Program-made: the position numbers and the translations under genes | The notes under the pieces: generated by a model | Databases searched by the model: none | Seen by the model: the letters and a program-made list of their open reading frames with translations, nothing else | What the model was told of the DNA's origin: nothing | Shown: in pieces, positions 33,819 to 36,723 of the stretch | Layout: the number at the start of each line of letters is the position of its first letter | Numbering within the stretch: the first letter of the stretch is position 1 | Assembly (NCBI GenBank): GCA_015063525.1 | Contig: SVTZ01000004.1 | Coordinates: 1-36,723, forward strand | DNA length: 36,723 nt | Reading direction: 5' to 3' | DNA from: Oscillospiraceae bacterium | Lineage (GTDB): Bacteria > Bacillota > Clostridia > Oscillospirales > CAG-272

Positions 33819-33865
33819 TCCTTATAAATTATAGCTTCACACATAAGAAAAAACGGAGAAATAAA

Positions 33866-35134
33866 ATGAGAAAACATATTAAAAGCACAGCGGCACTTTT
33901 GCTGCTTATCATATTCCTTGTCTCCTCCTATCTTCCCGTTGTGGCGATTGGTCAGCCCGAGTCTTATTCTTCGAGCTACAATTCGGGAGAGCGAGATGTT
34001 GTCTGCACCACTCTCGAGGGTACGGGTGCCGAGGATTATTACACCGGCGAATATACATTCGACAGCCTTTCTGCTCTTTCGTCGAGCGAGCTTCTGTCGG
34101 ATCTTCGCAATCTTATGATAGACACCCATACATATCTTTCAACCTACGCAAACTGTCGCGATTATGCAACCAGAACCGATTGTGAAAACGGTGACGGCAG
34201 TGTATCGCTTATATACACCTCTTACGTTGCTTCTATGAGCCAGTGGGGAAGCTGGAATCGCGAGCACGTCTGGCCGAAGAGTCTTGGAGGATTTAATGAA
34301 TCTGGTGCGGGAAGCGACCTTCACCATATTCGTCCCTCCGACCAGAGGGTTAACTCCACTCGCGGAAACGATAAGTACGGCAATGTTTCAAGTGGAAGCA
34401 GAGTAACGGCAGCTATTAACTCAAGCTATGTCGGCGGTACGTCGGGCGGCGGTTACTTCGAGCCTCTCGATAACGTAAAGGGTGACGTGGCGAGAATTTG
34501 TCTTTACGTCTACGTAAGATGGGGCGGCACTTACAGCCAATCCTCAAAGATAACTAATGTTTTTCAGAGCGTTGACGTTCTTCTTGAATGGTGCGAAAAT
34601 GACCCTGTTGACACCTGGGAAATGGGCCGTAACGAGGTTGTTGAGAGCATTCAGGGGAATAGAAACGTGTTTATCGACTATCCCGAGCTTGCATGGATAC
34701 TTTTTGACAGAGAGATTCCTGCCGATATGACAACTCCCTCCGGCGAGGCGAAGGAAAGCGGTGCCGGAAGCGGCTCCGGCAATCAGGGCGGCAACGATAC
34801 TCCCGCTTGTCAGCATACCAATACCGAAGTAAGAAACTCCATCACTGCAGATTGCTATAATGACGGTTACACCGGTGATGTTTACTGTAAGGATTGCGGC
34901 GAGAAGATCTCCTCCGGCAGTCAGATTCCCACAACAAACATACATAGCTTCGGTGAGTGGACACTTGCTGATGACGGCGTGACCTATGAGAGAGTATGTT
35001 TACAGTGCGGCGAGATAGAGCTTCTCACCGTTGATATCCTTATTGCCACTCTCGACAGCGACGCAGAAAAGATACTAATTCTTCTCACTCTCGGCGCAAG
35101 CGACAGCCTACTGTTTGAAGAGGTTTCAAAATAA
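33866..35134 (+). CDS. Secreted endonuclease I family protein
   Basis: 422-aa exported nuclease. Residues 1-28 are a signal peptide (RKHIKS, then a Leu/Ile-rich core ending PVVA). Residues about 75-290 are an Endonuclease I domain, with the catalytic and metal-site block NREHVWPKSLGG (His134) and DLHHIRPSDQRVNSTRGNDKYG (His153-154). Such enzymes cleave DNA non-specifically and could serve nutrient scavenging or matrix breakdown. A Gly/Ser-rich linker follows, then about 75 residues with Cys and His pairs (CQHTNTEV, CKDCGEK, CLQCGE) that look like small metal-binding repeats seen in Clostridia surface proteins. No LPXTG sorting motif, so it is probably released. Confidence 0.9.
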   Translation: MRKHIKSTAALLLLIIFLVSSYLPVVAIGQPESYSSSYNSGERDVVCTTLEGTGAEDYYTGEYTFDSLSALSSSELLSDLRNLMIDTHTYLSTYANCRDYATRTDCENGDGSVSLIYTSYVASMSQWGSWNREHVWPKSLGGFNESGAGSDLHHIRPSDQRVNSTRGNDKYGNVSSGSRVTAAINSSYVGGTSGGGYFEPLDNVKGDVARICLYVYVRWGGTYSQSSKITNVFQSVDVLLEWCENDPVDTWEMGRNEVVESIQGNRNVFIDYPELAWILFDREIPADMTTPSGEAKESGAGSGSGNQGGNDTPACQHTNTEVRNSITADCYNDGYTGDVYCKDCGEKISSGSQIPTTNIHSFGEWTLADDGVTYERVCLQCGEIELLTVDILIATLDSDAEKILILLTLGASDSLLFEEVSK

Positions 35135-35195
35135 AAAAGCAACCGATAGCGTGATACTATTAACGGAGTATCACGCTATTTTCGGTTGCCTTTTG
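35135..35195. terminator. Bidirectional terminator, nuclease and phosphoesterase genes
   Basis: Long stem: GCAACCG plus ATAGCGTGATACT paired with AGTATCACGCTAT plus CGGTTGC (35139-35158 with 35167-35189), a small internal bulge, and T-rich ends on both strands. Confidence 0.88.
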
Positions 35196-35219
35196 TAATA
35201 TGGAGAGCATTCTATTTTA

Positions 35220-36461
35220 TCAGTTAGTCATATCCACAACTTCTTTTTCGTAAAGAGAAACGTATTTGTCCTGATAGTAGTTCTCGTGAATTATCTCAAA
35301 GCTTGTGTCGGGTGCGCAGTTTATCACCGTACAGCCTCTCTGCGAGCCGATTTTGTCGATATCGCTATAGGCAAAGTAATCGATAGAATAACCGTAGGAA
35401 AGAATAATACCCTTGTAATCAAGGACTATATTGTTAAGGTGATCGTGACCGTAAAACATAGCCTTTGTGCTTCCGAGGGAGAGCATCGTCTCGAACATCT
35501 CCTCCTCGTCCTCCGAGCAGTAAACATAAGGATCGCTTTCGCCAACCTTGCCTTCTATGTACTTTACGTTTTCCGTATTCTTTTCACCGGCTGAAAGATA
35601 TTCGTTGTAAGCATTTCTCACTTCCATAAGCGGAATATGTATAAAGAGAAGACTCTGAACCGTGGTGTAGTTTTCTATATCTTCGGGTCTCTCACTCTCG
35701 GGAATAGAGTAGAGCAGGGAAGTGTTATAGGCGTTGAGATCTTTAATAGTGTTTTCGTACCACTCTATCTGATCGTCGTGAATGTTGTCGTATATCCAGA
35801 AGATGCCAAGCGGATCCTCCCAGGTGTAGGAGTTGGTGTCCATCATAATGAAGCTTTTGCTTATAAGACCCTGCGTGTTCTTTACGTTAATAACGTGATC
35901 GCCCTCGCCGAAGATGTTCTCATCTCCCTTGTCAAAGAGACAGTAATCAAGCTCGGGATTGTTGTACATATCCGCAACCGCACTTCTTCCGTAGAAGTTA
36001 TACACCTCCGAGTCGTGATTGCCGAAGGCCGCGGTCCAGTAAACGCCGAGATTCTCCATAAGGCGGATAAACATACTGTGCGCGTATCTGTTGTTAAGCG
36101 TTCCCGCCCAAGGCACTGCGAAGGAAATATCGCCTGAAACCACAACGAGGTCTGGCTTCTCCTCGGTTATCATTGCCGCAACTGCGTTGATTGCCTTCTT
36201 GTCGTTTTTTGCAGAGAAAACACCGCCTGTAATATGCACGTCGGTAAGGTGAAGCACTTTGAAATCGCCGTCGGTTGTGAAGTATGCCACACCGTTTTCG
36301 TCATATTCGGGAGTTAGTTGATCCTCAATATCCACCTTGCTAAAGGTGTCAATGTACTTGTTCATTGCCTGCTCGTTCAGAATATTCGCTACGGTAATAC
36401 CGCCGAAAATAAGACCGAGTCCAAGCAGTATGCAGAGAAAAATCTTAAGTCCGTTGCTCAT
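35220..36461 (-). CDS. Membrane-anchored calcineurin-like metallophosphoesterase
   Basis: 413-aa enzyme with a single N-terminal helix (residues about 6-28, KIFLCILLGLGLIFGG) and no clear cleavage site, so a signal anchor with the catalytic domain outside is likely. The binuclear metal site is complete: LHLTDVHITGG (Asp74, His76), VVSGDIS (Asp111), AFGNHDSE (Asn148, His149), FIHIPLME and FYGHDHLNN. The fold is the purple acid phosphatase-like type; substrate could be a phosphomono- or diester, perhaps nucleotides or cell-wall phosphates, but nothing here decides. It has its own consensus-like promoter on the minus strand. Confidence 0.9.
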   Translation of the reverse strand: MSNGLKIFLCILLGLGLIFGGITVANILNEQAMNKYIDTFSKVDIEDQLTPEYDENGVAYFTTDGDFKVLHLTDVHITGGVFSAKNDKKAINAVAAMITEEKPDLVVVSGDISFAVPWAGTLNNRYAHSMFIRLMENLGVYWTAAFGNHDSEVYNFYGRSAVADMYNNPELDYCLFDKGDENIFGEGDHVINVKNTQGLISKSFIMMDTNSYTWEDPLGIFWIYDNIHDDQIEWYENTIKDLNAYNTSLLYSIPESERPEDIENYTTVQSLLFIHIPLMEVRNAYNEYLSAGEKNTENVKYIEGKVGESDPYVYCSEDEEEMFETMLSLGSTKAMFYGHDHLNNIVLDYKGIILSYGYSIDYFAYSDIDKIGSQRGCTVINCAPDTSFEIIHENYYQDKYVSLYEKEVVDMTN

Positions 36462-36503
36462 TTTATTATCTCTCTTTCTGTAGAAATGAGTCTTGCCAAT
36501 TTT

Positions 36504-36532
36504 ATTATAGCATAAATAGGTAATTAATGCAA
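36504..36532 (-). promoter_or_regulatory. Promoter of metallophosphoesterase gene
   Basis: Minus strand TTGCAT (36527-36532), 17-base spacer, TATAAT (36504-36509), about 43 bases before the start at 36461. Confidence 0.78.
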
Positions 36533-36612
36533 GTTTTTATTATCCATCGACCGATTACGATTGTATGTCAAACAGCAGACAATAAAAAATTTGTGATTTT
36601 TTTCAAAATGTA

Positions 36613-36641
36613 TTGACAAATGTTATTTTTTTTGATATAAT
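36613..36641 (+). promoter_or_regulatory. Consensus promoter of tRNA-Thr
   Basis: TTGACA (36613-36618), 17-base spacer, TATAAT (36636-36641), both perfect, about 34 bases before the tRNA 5' end. A strong promoter, typical of stable RNA genes. Confidence 0.88.
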
Positions 36642-36675
36642 AATCAGCGTCACGAGGAAATATCCTTGTGGTGAT

Positions 36676-36723
36676 GCTGCTATGGCTCAGCTGGTAGAGC
36701 ACATCCTTGGTAAGGATGAGGTC
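36676..36723 (+). tRNA. tRNA-Thr, anticodon GGT, cut by right edge
   Basis: Acceptor GCTGCTA, TG, D-arm GCTC AGCTGGTA GAGC, then anticodon arm CATCC-TTGGTAA-GGATG. The loop gives anticodon GGT, reading ACC (Thr; also ACU). The window ends in the variable region after AGGTC, so the T-arm and 3' end are not visible. Confidence 0.9.

Overview
The window is about 36.7 kb of chromosome from an anaerobic, Gram-positive-type bacterium, most likely an uncultured member of Bacillota class Clostridia. The evidence is a class III (oxygen-sensitive) ribonucleotide reductase, a PyrK/PyrD-B pair, Sigma-A-type promoters (TTGACA-N17-TATAAT), AGGAGG-type ribosome sites, single-membrane surface proteins (lipoproteins and membrane-anchored proteins), and families typical of Clostridia (DegV, DUF1934, Amidase_6). 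I see no insertion sequence, phage, CRISPR array or rRNA. Genes are compact, and most transcription units end in a clear hairpin terminator. Taxonomy below class level is not resolvable by eye.

Layout. (1) 1-7.6 kb, envelope block: a large membrane-anchored protein cut by the left edge, a highly expressed-looking lipoprotein, rnhA, and a membrane-anchored protein with a split FKBP domain plus a trigger-factor C-domain. (2) 7.6-12 kb: a minus-strand Sel1-repeat protein, a 58-aa membrane peptide gene absent from the ORF track, and minus-strand nrdD with a possible tandem NrdR operator. (3) 12.1-18.3 kb, plus-strand single genes: cysK, degV, a MATE exporter, and a fused ATPase-permease ABC transporter. 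(4) 18.3-27 kb: a pyrimidine biosynthesis operon, pyrC-carB-pyrK-pyrD-pyrF-pyrE-pyrB, driven by one consensus promoter. It lacks carA, pyrR and a separate pyrI. PyrB carries a short C-terminal four-cysteine tail resembling the zinc site of PyrI. (5) 27-30.9 kb, minus strand: MGS-like protein, then DUF1934-holA-cyclophilin lipoprotein-asnA. (6) 31-32.2 kb: pfkA, divergent from the MGS-like gene. (7) 32.2-36.5 kb, envelope and secreted enzymes: an Amidase_6 protein, a lipoprotein, a secreted endonuclease I, and a membrane-anchored metallophosphoesterase. (8) The right edge holds the 5' part of tRNA-Thr(GGT).

How it fits together: the pyr operon encodes UMP synthesis from carbamoyl phosphate, except for the glutaminase subunit of carbamoyl-phosphate synthetase. 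NrdD then supplies deoxynucleotides anaerobically. The two trigger-factor-related exported proteins and the cyclophilin lipoprotein suggest substantial investment in protein folding outside the membrane. The observations most worth following are: the trigger-factor-like surface proteins; the PyrB zinc tail; an MGS-family protein that appears to have lost its catalytic residues; the candidate NrdR operator; and the unlisted 58-aa gene.
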